Shown piece after piece: positions 29,201-43,707 of a DNA stretch of 64,000 nucleotides. The stretch comes from Auanema rhodensis (Eukaryota; Nematoda; Chromadorea; Rhabditida; Rhabditidae). The translations under genes and the position numbers were made by a program. Where the stretch lies: assembly GCA_964057225.1 (NCBI GenBank), contig OZ059895.1, positions 11,160,001 through 11,224,000 of the forward strand, in the 5' to 3' direction. The notes beneath the pieces were generated by a model. That model worked only from the letters and a program-made list of their open reading frames with translations. It was not told the origin of the DNA and did no database searches. The first letter of the stretch is position 1; each line of letters starts with the position of its first letter.

Positions 29201-29400
29201 TATGTAATTTTCGACGTTCCATCTGGATCCCTCGATGATAACAATTCTTATAAGCTTCAAATACAATAAATTAAAAAAGGTTTCACAGTTGTATAGTGTT
29301 TAAACAATGTTTGTTTCGATAGGGAATAGATACAAACAGTAAAGTTAAAATGAAGGTTCATTAACTACTGGTTTATAACTGTAATATAGAAATAAGATTG
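26281..29400 (+). repeat. 2-mer/4-mer (796/1,592-bp) higher-order repeat
   Basis: Units carrying gaagagataaatttg recur at about 26,285, 27,081, 27,878 and 28,673, every 795-797 bp. Longer identity is at 1,592 bp: the open stretch at 27,355 recurs at 28,947. The alternate units carry a run of 11-13 A residues before agattgaagatactttgctg (near 26,597, 27,392, 28,189 and 28,984) that varies in length by one or two bases, the usual sign of replication slippage. The two 86-codon ORFs here are created by this A-run and are not genes. Confidence 0.85.
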
Positions 29401-32400
29401 AAGATAATTTGCTGCCTCCGGTTGAGCTATCTAAGTAAATCTACTTGAAAAGTGAAAACATTTGTTACGGAAGAGATAAAATTGAAAATCAGCTGCATGG
29501 CGTACTTTTAACGTGGTATAGTTGTAAGCGAAAATATCTGGTATTCAATGATTTACATACTTATCCTCGTTATAGTTTTTTTCCAATTTTATGTTAGTTA
29601 TGTAATTTTCCACGTTCCATCTGGATCCCTCGATGATATCAAATTTTATGTGCTCCAAATGCAAAAAATTAAAAAAGGTTTTACAGTTGTTCAGTGTTTA
29701 AACAATGTTTGTTTTGATAAGAAATAGATAGAAACAGTAAAGTTGAGAGAAAAGTTCATTTACTGCTGGTTTATAACTGTAAAATAAAAAAAAGATTGAA
29801 GATACTTTGCTGCCTTGGGTTGAGCTATTTAAGGAAAACTACTTGAAAATTGAAAACATTTGTTACGGAAGAGATAAAATTGAAAATCAGCTGCATGGCG
29901 TACTTTTAACGTGGTATAGTTGTAAGCGAAAATATCTGGTATTCAATGATTTACATACTTATCCTCGTTATAGTTTTTTTTTCCAATTTCCTTTTAGTTA
30001 TGTAATTTTCGACGTTCCATCTGGATCCCTCGATGATAGCAATTCTTATAAGCTCCAAATACAATAAATTAAAAAAGGTTTCACAGTTGTATAGTGTTTA
30101 AACAATGTTTGTTTCGATAGGGAATAGATACAAACAGTTAAGTTAAAATGAAGGTTCATTAACAACTGGTTTATAACTGTAATATAGAAATAAGATTGAA
30201 GATAATTTTCTGCCGGGGGTTGCGCTATCTAAGTAAAACTACTTGACAATCGGAAACATTTTCTACAGAAGAGATAAAATTGGAAATCAGCTGCATGGCG
30301 TACTTTGAACGTGGTATAGTTGTAAGCGAAAATATCTGATATTCAATGATTTACATACTTATCATCGTTATAGTTTTTTTTCAATTTCATGTTAGTTATG
30401 TAATTTTCCACGTTCTATCTGGTGCCCTCGATGATATCAAATCTTATGTGCTCCAAATACAATAAATTAAAAAAGGTTTCACAGTTGTATAGTGTTTCAA
30501 CAATGTTTGTTTCGATAGGAAATAGATAGAAACAGTAAAGTTGAGATAAAGGTTCATTAATTACTGGTTTATAACTGTAATATAGAAATAAGATTAAAGA
30601 TAATTTGCTGCCTTGGGTTGAGCTATCTAAGTAAAACTACTTAAAAAGTGAAAACATTTGTTACGGAAGAGATAAAATTGAAAATCAGCTGCATGGCGTA
30701 CTTTCAACGTGGTATACTTGTAAGCGAAAATATCTGATATTCAATGATTTACATACTTATCATCGTTATAGTTTTTTTTCAATTTCATGTTAGTTATGTA
30801 ATTTTCCACGTTCTATCTGGTGCCCTCGATGATATCAAATCTTATGTGCTCCAAATACAATAAATTAAAAAAGGTTTCACAGTTGTATAGTGTTTCAACA
30901 ATGTTTGTTTCGATAGGAAATAGATAGAAACAGTAAAGTTGAGATAAAGGTTCATTAATTACTGGTTTATAACTGTAATATAGAAATAAGATTAAAGATA
31001 ATTTGCTGCCTTGGGTTGAGCTATCTAAGTAAAACTACTTAAAAAGTGAAAACATTTGTTACGGAAGAGATAAAATTGAAAATCAGCTGCATGGCGTACT
31101 TTCAACGTGGTATACTTGTAAGCGAAAATATCTGATATTCAATGATTTACATACTCATCCTCGTTATAGTATTTTTCCAATTTCATGTTAGTTATGTAAT
31201 TTTCCACGTTCCATCTGGTTCCCTCGATGATATCAAATCTTATGTGCTCCAAATACAATAAATTAAAAAAGGTTTCACAGTTGTATAGTGTTTTAACAAT
31301 GTTTGTTTCGATAGGAAATAGATAGAAACAGTAAAGTTGAGATAAAGGTTCATCAACTACTGGTTTATAACTGTAATGAAAAAATAAGATTAAAGATAAT
31401 TTGCTGCCTTGGGTTGAGCTATCTAAGTAAAACTACTTAATAAGTGAAAACATTTGTTACGGAAGAGATAAAATTGAAAATCAGCTGCATGGCGTACTTT
31501 GAACGTGGTATAGTTGTAAGCGAAAATATCTGATATTCAATGATTTACATACTTATCATCGTTATAGTTTTTTTCCAATTTCATGTTAGTTATGTAATTT
31601 TCCACGTTCCATCTGGTTCCTCGATGATATCAAATCTTATGTGCTCCAAATACAATAAATTGAAAAAGGTTTCACAGTTGTATAGTGTTTGAACAATGTT
31701 TGTTTTGATAGGAAATAAATAGAAACAGTAAAGTTAAAATGAAGGTTCATTAACTACTGGTTTATAACTGTAATATAGGAATAAGATTGAAAATAATTTT
31801 CTGCCTTGGGTTGAGCTACCTAAGTAAAACTACTTGAAAATCGGAAACATTTGTTACAGAAGAGATAAAATTGAAAATCAGCTGCATGGCGTACTTTCAA
31901 CGTGGTATAGTTGTAAGCGAAAATATCTGATATTCAATGATTAACATACTTATCCTCGTTATAGTTTTTTTCCAATTTCATGTTAGTTATGTAACTTTCC
32001 ACGTTCCATCTGGTTCCCTCGATGATATCAAAGCTTATGTGCTCCAAATACAATAAATCAAAAAAGGGTTTCACAGTAGTATAGTGTTTAAACAATGTTT
32101 GTTTCGATAGGAAATAGATAGAAACAGTAAAGTTAAGATGAAGGTTTATTAACTACTGATTTATGACTGTAATATAGAAATAAGATTGAAGATAATTTGC
32201 TGCCTCCGGTTGAGCTATCTAAGTAAATCTACTTGAAAAGTGAAAACATTTGTTACGGAAGAGATAAAATTGAAAATCAGCTGCATGTCGTACTTTGAAC
32301 GTGGTATAGTTGAAAGCGAAAATATCTGAATTTCAATGATTTACATACTTATCCTCGTTATAGTTTTTTTCCAATTTCATGTTAGTTATGTAACTTTCCA

Positions 32401-35400
32401 CGTTCCATCTGGTTCCCTCGATGATATCAAAGCTTATGTGCTCCAAATACAATAAATCAAAAAAGGGTTTCACAGTAGTATAGTGTTTAAACAATGTTTG
32501 TTTCGATAGGAAATAGATAGAAACAGTAAAGTTAAGATGAAGGTTTATTAACTACTGATTTATGACTGTAATATAGAAATAAGATTGAAGATAATTTGCT
32601 GCCTCCGGTTGAGCTATCTGAGTAAATCTACTTGAAAAGTGGAAACATTTGTTACGGAAGAGATAAAATTGAAAATCAGCTGCATGTCGTACTTTCAACG
32701 TGGTATAGTTGAAAGCGAAAATATCTGAATTTCAATGATTTACATACTTATCCTCGTTATAGTTTTTTTCCAATTTCATGTTAGTTGTGTAACTTTCCAC
32801 GTTCCATCTGGTTCCCTCGATGATATCAAAGCTTATGTGCTCCAAATACAATAAATCAAAAAAGGGTTTCACAGTTGTATAGTGTTTAAACAATGTTTGT
32901 TCCGATAGGAAATAGATAAAAACAGTAAAGTTAAGATGAAGGTTCATTAACTACTGGTTTATGACTGTAATATAAAAAAAAGATTGAAGATAATTTGCTG
33001 CCTCCGGTTGAGCTATCTAAGTAAATCTACTTGAAAAGTGAAAACATTTGTTACGGAAGAGATAAAATTGAAAATCAGCTGCATGGCGTACTTTTAACGT
33101 GGTATAGTTGTAAGCGAAAATATTTGGTATTCAATGATTTACATACTTATCCTCGTTATAGTATTTTTCCAATTTTATGTTAGTTATGTAATTTTCCACG
33201 TTGCATCTGGTTCCCTCGATGATATCAAATCTTATGTGCTCCAAATAGAATAAGTTGAAAAAGGTTTTACAGTTGTTCAGTGTTTAAACAATGTTTGTTT
33301 TGATAGGAAATAGATAGAAACAGTAAAGTTAAAATGAAGGTTCATTAACTACTGGTTTATAACTGTAATATAGGAATAAGATTGAAGATAATTTTCTGCC
33401 TTGGGTTGAGCTACCTAAGTAAATCTACTTGAAAAGTGAAAACATTTGTTACGGAAAAGATAAAATTAAAAATCAGCTGCATGTCGTACTTTCAACGTGG
33501 TATAGTTGAAAGCGAAAATATCTGATTTTCAATGATTTAAATACTTATCCTCGTTATAGTATTTTTCCAATTTTATGTTAGTTATGTAATTTTCCACGTT
33601 GCATCTGGTTCCCTCGATGATATCAAATCTTATGTGCTCCAAATACAATAAATTGAAAAAGGTTTCACAGTTGTATAGTGTTTAAACAATGTTTGTTTTG
33701 ATAGGAAATAGATAGAAACAGTGAAGTTAAAATGAAGGTTCATTAACTACTGGTTTATAACTGTAATATAGAAATAAGATTGAAGATAATTTTCTGCCGG
33801 GGGTTGCGCTATCTAAGTAAAACTACTTGACAATCGGAAACATTTGTTACAGAAGAGATAAAATTGAAAATCAGCTGCATGGCGTACTTTGAACGTGGTA
33901 TAGTTGTAAGCGAAAATATCTGGTATTCAATGATTTACATACTTATCCTCGTTATAGTATTTTTCCAATTTCATGTTAGTTATGTAACTTTCCACGTGCC
34001 ATCTGGTTCCCTCGATGATATCAAAGCTTATGTGCTCCAAATACAATAAATCAAAAAAGGGTTTCACAGTTGTATAGTGTTTAAACAATGTTTGTTTTGA
34101 TAAGAAATAGATAGAAACAGTAAAGTTGAGAGAAAGGTTCATTAACTGCTGGTTTATAACTGTAATATAAAAAAAAGATTGAAGATAATTTTCTGCCTTG
34201 GGTTGAGCTACCTAAGTAAATCTACTTGAAAAGTGAAAACATTTGTTACGGAAAAGATAAAATTGAAAATCAGCTGCATGTCGTACTTTCAACGTGGTAT
34301 AGTTGAAAGCGAAAATATCTGATTTTCAATGATTTAAATACTTATCCTCGTTATAGTATTTTTCCAATTTCATGTTAGTTATGTAACTTTCCACGTTTCA
34401 TCTGGTTCCCTCGATGATATCAAAGCTTATGTGCTCCAAATATAATAAATCAAAAAAGGGTTTCACAGTTGTATAGTGTTTAAACAATGTTTGTTTCGAT
34501 AGGAAATAGATAGAAACAGTGAAGTTAAGATGAAGGTTCATTAACTACTGGTTTATGACTGTAATATAGAAATAAGATTGAAGATAATTTTCTGCCTTGG
34601 GTTGAGCTACCTAAGTAAAATTACCTGAAAATCGTAAACATTTGTTACAGAAGAGATAAAATTGAAAATCAGCTGCATGGCGTACTTTCAACGTGGTATA
34701 GTTGAAAGCGAAAATATCTGATATTCAATGATTTACATACTTATCCTCGTTATAGTATTTTTCCAATTTCATGTTAGTTATGTAACTTTCCACGTGCCAT
34801 CTGGTTCCCTCGATGATATCAAAGCTTATGTGCTCCAAATACAATAAATCAAAAAAGGGTTTCACAGTTGTATAGTGTTTAAACAATGTTCGTTTTGATA
34901 GGAAATAGATAGAAACAGTAAAGTTAAGATAAAGGTTCACTAACTACTGGTTTATGACTGTAATATAGGAATAAGATTGAAGATAATTTGCTGCCTCCGG
35001 TTGAGCTATCTAAGTAAATCTACTTGAAAAGTGAAAACATTTGTTACGGAAGAGATAAAATTGAAAATCAGCTGCATGTCGTACTTTCAACGTGGTATAG
35101 TTGAAAGCGAAAATATCTGATTTTCAATGATTTACATACTTATCCTCGTTATAGTATTTTTCCAATTTCATGTTAGTTATGTAACTTTCCACGTTTCATC
35201 TGGTTCCCTCGATGATATCAAAGCTTATGTGCTCCAAATACAATAAATCAAAAAAGGGTTTCACAGTTGTATAGTGTTTAAACAATGTTTGTTTCGATAG
35301 GAAATAGATAGAAACAGTGAAGTTAAGATGAAGGTTCATTAACTACTGGTTTATGACTGTAATATAGAAATAAGATTAAAGATAATTTGCTGCCTCCGAT

Positions 35401-36399
35401 TGAGCTATCTAAGTAAATCTACCTGAAAAGTGAAAACATTTGTTACGGAAGAGATAAAATTGAAAATCAGCTGCATGGCGTACTTTCAACGTGGTATACT
35501 TGTAAGCGAAAATATCTGATATTCAATGATTTACATACTTATCCTCGTTATAGTTTTTTTCCAATTTCATGTTAGTTATGTAATTTTCCACGTTCCATCT
35601 GGATCCCTCGATGTTATCAAATTTTATGTGCTCCAAATGCAAAAAATTAAAAAAGGTTTTACAGTTGTTCAGTGTTCAAACAATGTTTGTTTTGATAAGA
35701 AATAGATAGAAACAGTAAAGTTGAGAGAAAGGTTCATTAACTGCTGGTTTATAACTGTAATATAAAAAAAAGATTGAAGATAATTTGCTGCCTTGGGTTG
35801 AGCTATTTAAGGAAAACTACTTGAAAATTGAAAACATTTGTTACGGAAGAGATAAAATTGAAAATCAGCTGCATGGCGTACTTATAACGTGGTATTGTTG
35901 TAAGCGAAAATATCTGGTATTCAATGATTTACATACTTATCCTCGTTATAGTATTTTTCCAATTTTATGTTAGTTATGTAATTTTCCACGTTGCATCTGG
36001 TTCCCTCGATGATATCAAATCTTATGTGCTCCAAATAGAATAAGTTGAAAAAGGTTTCACAGTTGTATAGTGTTTAAACAATGTTTGTTTTGATAGGAAA
36101 TAGATAGAAACAGTAAAGTTAAAATGAAGGTTCATCAACTGCTGGTTTATAACTGTAATATAGAAAAAAGATTGAAAATAATTTGCTGCCTTGGGTTAAG
36201 CTATCTAAGTAAAACTACTTGAAAATTGAAAACATTTGTTACGGAAGAAATAAAATTGAAAATCAGCTGCATGGCGTACTTTTAACGTGGTATAGTTGTA
36301 AGCGAAAATATCTGGTATTCAATGATTTACATACTTATCCTCGTTATAGTATTTTTCCAATTTCATGTTAGTTATGTAACTTTCCACGTTTCATCTGGT
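29401..36399 (+). repeat. Heterogeneous satellite units with local single-unit doubling
   Basis: No long higher-order period was recognised. Two neighbouring units at about 30,335-30,700 and 30,733-31,100 are nearly identical and share the rare variant cttatcatcg. Units at about 31,960-32,330, 32,360-32,730 and 32,760-33,100 share ggtttcacagtagtatag or closely related forms (acagtagtatag in the first two, acagttgtatag in the third). One unit near 31,617 lacks a base in the usual ggttccctcg. A mix of ccggggg, cctccgg and ccttggg linkers follows to 36.4 kb. There is no gene. Confidence 0.75.
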
Positions 36400-37953
36400 T
36401 CCCTCGATGATATCAAAGCTTATGTGCTCCAAATACAATAAATCAAAAAAGGGTTTCACAGTTGTATAGTGTTTAAACAATGTTTGTTTTGATAGGAAAT
36501 AGATAGAAACAGTAAAGTTAAGATAAAGGTTCATCAACTACTGGTTTATGACTGTAATATAGGAATAAGATTGAAGATAATTTGCTGCCTCCGTTTGAGC
36601 TATCTAAGTAAATCTACTTGAAAAGTGAAAACATTTGTTACGGAAGAGATAAAATTGAAAATTAGCTGCATGTCGTACTTTTAACGTGGTATAGTTGTAA
36701 GCGAAAATATCTGGTATTCAATAATTTACATACTTTTCCTCGTTATAGTATTTTTCCAATTTCATGTTAGTTATGTAACTTTCCACGTTTCATCTGGTTC
36801 CCTCGATGATATCAAAGCTTATGTGCTCCAAATACAATAAATCAAAAAAGGGTTTCACAGTTGTATAGTGTTTAAACAATGTTTTTTTCGATAGGAAATA
36901 GATAGAAACAGTAAAGTTGAGAGAAAGGTTCATTAACTACTGGTTTATGACTGTAATATAGAAAAAAGATTGAAGATAATTTGCTGCCTTGGGTTAAGCT
37001 ATCTAAGTAAAACTACTTGAAAATTGAAAACATTTGTTACGGAAGAGATAAAATTGAAAATCAGCTGCATGGCGTACTTATAACGTGGTATAGTTGTAAG
37101 CGAAAATATCTGGTATTCAATGATTTACATACTTATCCTCGTTATAGTATTTTTCCAATTTCATGTTAGTTATGTAACTTTCCACGTGCCATCTGGTTCC
37201 CTCGATGATATCAAAGCTTATGTGCTCCAAATACAATAAATCAAAAAAGGGTTTCACAGTTGTATAGTGTTTAAACAATGTTTGTTTTGATAGGAAATAG
37301 ATAGAAACAGTAAAGTTAAGATAAAGGTTCATCAACTACTGGTTTATGACTGTAATATAGGAATAAGATTGAAGATAATTTGCTGCCTCCGTTTGAGCTA
37401 TCTAAGTAAATCTACTTGAAAAGTGAAAACATTTGTTACGGAAGAGATAAAATTGAAAATTAGCTGCATGTCGTACTTTTAACGTGGTATAGTTGTAAGC
37501 GAAAATATCTGGTATTCAATAATTTACATACTTTTCCTCGTTATAGTATTTTTCCAATTTCATGTTAGTTATGTAACTTCCCACGTTTCATCTGGTTCCC
37601 TCGATGATATCAAAGCTTATGTGCTCCAAATACAATAAATCAAAAAAGGGTTTCACAGTTGTATAGTGTTTAAACAATGTTTTTTTCGATAGGAAATAGA
37701 TAGAAACAGTAAAGTTGAGAGAAAGGTTCATTAACTACTGGTTTATGACTGTAATATAGAAAAAAGATTGAAGATAATTTGCTGCCTTGGGTTAAGCTAT
37801 CTAAGTAAAACTACTTGAAAATTGAAAACATTTGTTACGGAAGAGATAAAATTGAAAATCAGCTGCATGGCGTACTTATAACGTGGTATAGTTGTAAGCG
37901 AAAATATCTGGTATTCAATGATTTACATACTTATCCTCGTTATAGTATTTTTC
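36400..37953 (+). repeat. 2-mer (798-bp) direct duplication in the satellite
   Basis: Sequence at about 36,400-37,155 is repeated at 37,198-37,953. Shared rare variants include gaaaattagctg, gtattcaataatttac, cttttcctcg and caatgtttttttcg. The copies separate at aatttcatgttag against aattttatgttag. This is a recent dimer-sized duplication. Confidence 0.85.
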
Positions 37954-40900
37954 CAATTTTATGTTAGTTATGTAATTTTCGACGTTGCATCTGGTTCCCT
38001 CGATGATATCAAATCTTATGTGCTCCAAATACAATAAATTGAAAAAGGTTTCACAGTTGTATAGTGTTTAAACAATGTTTGTTTTGATAGGAAATAGATA
38101 GAAACAGTGAAGTTAAAATGAAGGTTCATTAACTACTGGTTTATAACTGTAATATAGAAATAAGATTGAAAATAATTTGCTGCCTTGGGTTAAGCTATCT
38201 AAGTAAAACTACTTGAAAATTGAAAACATTTGTTACGGAAGAAATAAAATTGAGAATCAGCTGCATGGCGTTCTTTCAACGTGGTATACTTGTAAGCGAA
38301 AATATCTGATATTCAATGATTTACATACTTATCCTCGTTATAGTTTTTTTTCCAATTTCCTGTTAGTTATGTAATTTTCCACGTTCCATCTGGATCCCTA
38401 GATGATATCAAATTTTATGTGCTCCAAATGCAAAAAATTAAAAAAGGTTTCACAGTTGTATAGTGTTTTAACAATGTTTGTTTCGATAGGAAATAGATAG
38501 AAACAGTAAAGTTGAGATAAAGGTTCATTAATTACTGGTTTATAACTGTAATATAAAAAAAAGATTGAAGATAATTTGCTGCCTTGGGTTGAGCTATTTA
38601 AGGAAAACTACTTGAAAATTGAAAACATTTGTTACGGAAGAGATGAAATTGAAAATCAGCTGCATGGCGTACTTATAACGTGGTATAGTTGTAAGCGAAA
38701 ATATCTGGTATTCAATGATTTACATACTTATCCTCGTTATAGTATTTTTTCAATTTTATGTTAGTTATGTAATTTTCCACGTTGCATCTGGTTCCCTCGA
38801 TGATATCAAATCTTATGTGCTCCAAATACAATAAATTGAAAAAGGTTTCACAGTTGTATAGTGTTTAAATAATGTTTGTTTTGATAGGACATAGATAGAA
38901 ACAGTGAAGTTAAAATGAAGGTTCATTAACTACTGGTTTATAACTGTAATATAGAAATAAGATTGAAGATAATTTTCTGCCGGGGGTTGCGCTATCTAAG
39001 TAAAACTACTTGACAATCGGAAACATTTGTTACGGAAGAGATGAAATTGAAAATCAGCTGCATGGCGTACTTATAACGTGGTATAGTTGTAAGCGAAAAT
39101 ATCTGGTATTCAATGATTTACATACTTATCCTCGTTATAGTATTTTTCCAATTTTATGTTAGTTATGTAATTTTCCACGTTGCATCTGGTTCCCTCGATG
39201 ATATCAAATCTTATGTGCTCCAAATACAATAAATTGAAAAAGGTTTCACAGTTGTATAGTGTTTAAACAATGTTTGTTTTGATAGGAAATAGATAGAAAC
39301 AGTAAAGTTAAAATGAAGGTTCATTAACTACTGGTTTATAACTGTAATATAGAAATGAGATTGAAGATAATTTTCTGCCGGGGGTTGCGCTATCTAAGTA
39401 AAACTACTTGACAATCGGAAACATTTGTTACAGAAGAGATAAAATTGAAAATCAGCTGCATGGCGTACTTTGAACGTGGTATAGTTGTAAGCGAAAATAT
39501 CTGGTATTCAATGATTTACATACTTATCCTCGTTATAGTTTTTTTTCCAATTTCCTGTTAGTTATGTAATTTTCCACGTTCTATCTGGTGCCCTCGATGA
39601 TATCAAATCTTATGTGCTCCAAATACAATAAATTAAAAAAGGTTTCACAGTTGTATAGTGTTTTAACAATGTTTGTTTCGATAGGAAATAGATAGAAACA
39701 GTAAAGTTGAGATAAAGGTTCATTAATTACTGGTTTATAACTGTACTGAAGAATTAAGATTAAAGATAATTTGCTGCCTTGGGTTGAGCTATCTAAGTAA
39801 AACTACTTAAAAAGTGAAAACATTTGTTACGGAAGAGATAAAATTGAAAATCAGCTGCATGGCGTACTTTGAACGTGGTATAGTTGTAAGCGAAAATATC
39901 TGGTATTCAATGATTTACATACTTATCCTCGTTATAGTTTTTTTTCCAATTTCCTGTTAGTTATGTAATTTTCCACGTTCTATCTGGTGCCCTCGATGAT
40001 ATCAAATCTTATGTGCTCCAAATACAATAAATTAAAAAAGGTTTCACAGTTGTATAGTGTTTTAACAATGTTTGTTTCGATAGGAAATAGATAGAAACAG
40101 TAAAGTTAAGATAAAGGTTCATTAATTACTGGTTTATAACTGTACTGAAGAATTAAGATTAAAGATAATTTGATGCCTTGGGTTGAGCTATCTAAGTAAA
40201 ACTACTTAAAAAGTGAAAACATTTGTTACGGAAGAGATAAAATTGAAAATCAGCTGCATGGCGTACTTTGAACGTGGTATAGTTGTAAGCGAAAATATCT
40301 GATATTCAATGATTTACATACTTATCCTCGTTATAGTATTTTTCCAATTTTATGTTAGTTATGTAATTTTCCACGTTGCATCTGGTGCCCTCGATGATAT
40401 CAAATCTTATGTGCTCCAAATACAATAAATTGAAAAAGGTTTCACAGTTGTATAGTGTTTAAACAATGTTTGTTTTGATAGGAAATAGATAGAAACAGTA
40501 AAGTTAAAATGAAGGTTCATTAACTACTGGTTTATAACTGTAATATAGGAATAAGATTGAAGATAATTTTCTGCCTTGGGTTGAGCTACCTAAGTAAATC
40601 TACTTGAAAAGTGAAAACATTTGTTACGGAAGAGATAAAATTGAAAATCAGCTGCATGTCGTACTTTCAACGTGGTATAGTTGAAAGCGAAAATATCTGA
40701 TTTTCAATGATTTAAATACTTATCCTCGTTATAGTATTTTACCAATTTTATGTTAGTTATGTAATTTTCCACGTTGCATCTGGTTCCCTCGATGATATCA
40801 AATCTTATGTGCTCCAAATACAATAAATTGAAAAAGGTTTCACAGTTGTATAGTGTTTGAACAATGTTTGTTTTGATAGGAAATAGATAGAAACAGTAAA

Positions 40901-41204
40901 GTTAAAAAGAAAGTTCATTAACTGCTGGTTTATAACTGTAATATGGAAAAAAGATTAAAGATAATTTGCTGCCTTGGGTTAAGCTATCTAAGTAAAACTA
41001 CTTGAAAATTGAAAACATTTGTTACGGAAGAAATAAAATTGAAAATCAGCTGCATGGCGTACTTTTAACGTGGTATAGTTCTAAGCAAAAATATCTGGTA
41101 TTCAATGATTTACATACTTATCCTCGTTATAGTTTTTTTTCCAATTTTCTGTTAGTTATGTAATTTTCCACGTTCCATCTGGATCCCTCGATGATATCAA
41201 ATTT
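37954..41204 (+). repeat. Heterogeneous satellite units
   Basis: About eight monomers without a clear long period. Neighbouring units at about 38,950-39,420 share the ccgggggttgcg linker followed by ttgacaatcgg. Units near 39,740 and 40,140 share actgtactgaagaattaag and look like single-unit doubling. There is no gene. Confidence 0.7.
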
Positions 41205-43316
41205 TATGTGCTCCAAATACAATAAATTGAAAAAGGTTTCACAGTTGTATAGTGTTTAAACAATGTTTGTTTTGATAGGAAATAGATAGAAACAGTAAAG
41301 TTAAAATGAAGGTTCATTAACTACTGGTTTATAACTGTAATATAGGAATAAGATTGAAGATAATTTTCTGCCTTGGGTTGAGCTACCTAAGTAAATCTAC
41401 TTGAAAAGTGAAAACATTTGTTACGGAAGAGATAAAATTGAAAATCAGCTGCATGTCGTACTTTCAACGTGGTATAGTTGAAAGCGAAAATATCTGATTT
41501 TCAATGATTTAAATACTTATCCTCGTTATAGTATTTTTCCAATTTTATGTTAGTTATGTAATTTTCCACGTTGCATCTTTTTCCCTCGATGATATCAAAT
41601 CTTATGTGCTCCAAATACAATAAATTGAAAAAGGTTTCACAGTTGTATAGTGTTTAAACAATGTTTGTTTTGATAGGAAATAGATAGAAACAGTAAAGTT
41701 AAAATGAAGGTTCATTAACTACTGGTTTATGACTGTAATATAGAAAAAAGATTGAAGATTATTTTGCTGCCTTGGGTTAAGCTATCTAAGTAAAACTACT
41801 TGAAAATTGAAAACATTTGTTACGGAAGAAATAAAATTGAGAATCAGCTGCATGGCGTTCTTTCAACGTGGTATACTTGTGAGCGAAAATATCTGATATT
41901 CAATGATTTACATACTTATCCTCGTTATAGTTTTTTTCCAATTTCATGTCAGTTATGTAATTTTCCACGTTCCATCTGGATCCCTCGATGATATCAAATT
42001 TTATGTGCTCCAAATGCAAAAAATTAAAAAATGTTTCACAGTTGTATAGTGTTTGAACAATGTTTGTTTTGATAGGAAATAGATAGAAACAGTAAAGTTA
42101 AAAAGAAGGTTCATTAACTACTGGTTTATGACTGTAATATAGAAAAAAGATTGAAGATTATTTTGCTGCCTTGGGTTAAGCTATCTAAGTAAAACTACTT
42201 GAAAATTGAAAACATTTGTTACGGAAGAAATAAAATTGAGAATCAGCTGCATGGCGTACTTTGAACGTGGTATAGTTGTAAGCGAAAATATCTGATATTC
42301 AATGATTTACATACTTATCCTCGTTATAGTATTTTTCCAATTTTATGTTAGTTATGTAATTTTCCACGTTGCATCTGGTTCCCTCGATGATATCAAATCT
42401 TATGTGCTCCAAATACAATAAATTGAAAAAGGTTTCACAGTTGTATAGTGTTTAAACAATGTTTGTTTTGATAGGAAATAGATAGAAACAGTAAAGTTAA
42501 AATGAAGGTTCATTAACTACTGGTTTATAACTGTAATATAAGAATAAGATTGAAGATAATTTTCTGCCTTGGGTTGAGCTACCTAAGTAAATCTACTTGA
42601 AAAGTGAAAACATTTGTTACGGAAGAGATAAAATTGAAAATCAGCTGCATGTCGTACTTTCAACGTGGTATAGTTGAAAGCGAAAATATCTGATTTTCAA
42701 TGATTTAAATATTTATCCTCGTTATAGTATTTTTCCAATTTTATGTTAGTTATGTAATTTTCCACGTTGCATCTGGTTCCCTCGATGATATCAAATCTTA
42801 TGTGCTCCAAATACAATAAATTGAAAAAGGTTTCACAGTTGTATAGTGTTTAAACAATGTTTGTTTAGATAGGAAATAGATAGAAACAGTAAAGTTAAAA
42901 TGAAGGTTCATTAACTACTGGTTTATGACTGTAATATAGAAAAAAGATTGAAGATTATTTTGCTGCCTTGGGTTAAGCTATCTAAGTAAAACTACTTGAA
43001 AATTGAAAACATTTGTTACGGAAGAAATAAAATTGAGAATCAGCTGCATGGCGTTCTTTCAACGTGGTATACTTGTAAGCGAAAATATCTGATATTCAAT
43101 GATTTACATACTTATCCTCGTTATAGTTTTTTTCCAATTTCATGTCAGTTATGTAATTTTCCACGTTCCATCTGGATCCCTCGATGATATCAAATTTTAT
43201 GTGCTCCAAATGCAAAAAATTAAAAAATGTTTCACAGTTGTATAGTGTTTGAACAATGTTTGTTTTGATAGGAAATAGATAGAAACAGTAAAGTTAAAAA
43301 GAAGGTTCATTAACTG
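41205..43316 (+). repeat. 3-mer (1,196-bp) higher-order repeat
   Basis: 41,205-42,120 matches 42,401-43,316 at an offset of 1,196 bp. Shared variants include gaagattattttgctg, gaagaaataaaattgagaatc, gcgttctttcaacg and catgtcagttatg. About 1.8 copies are present. The pattern ends where tactggtttatg changes to tgctggtttata. Confidence 0.85.
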
Positions 43317-43691
43317 CTGGTTTATAACTGTAATATAGAAAAAAGATTGAAGATAATTTGCTGCCTTGGGTTAAGCTATCTAAGTAAAACTACTTGAAAA
43401 TTGAAAACATTTGTTACGGAAGAAATAAAATTGAAAATCAGCTGCATGGCGTACTTTTAACGTGGTATAGTTCTAAGCGAAAATATCTGGTATTCAATGA
43501 TTTACATACTTATCCTCGTTATAGTTTTTTTTCCAATTTCCTGTTAGTTATGTAATTTTCCACGTTCCATCTGGATCCCTCGATGATATCAAATTTTATG
43601 TGTTCCAAATGCAAAAAATTAAAAAAGGTTTCACAGTTGTATAGTGTTTTAACAATGTTTGTTTCGATAGGAAATAAATAGAAACAGTAAA

Positions 43692-43707
43692 GTTTATTGG
43701 TTTATTG
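43692..43707 (-). repeat. Two 8-bp repeats at the 3' end of retroelement copy 1
   Basis: The plus strand reads GTTTATTG twice in a row; on the element's strand this is CAATAAAC twice. The first octamer overlaps the satellite's own agtt at the junction, so the exact end is ambiguous by about 3 bases. There is no poly(A) tail. Short 8-bp terminal repeats in place of poly(A) are characteristic of the CR1 group, although the octamer sequence here is not the vertebrate CR1 one. Confidence 0.7.
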
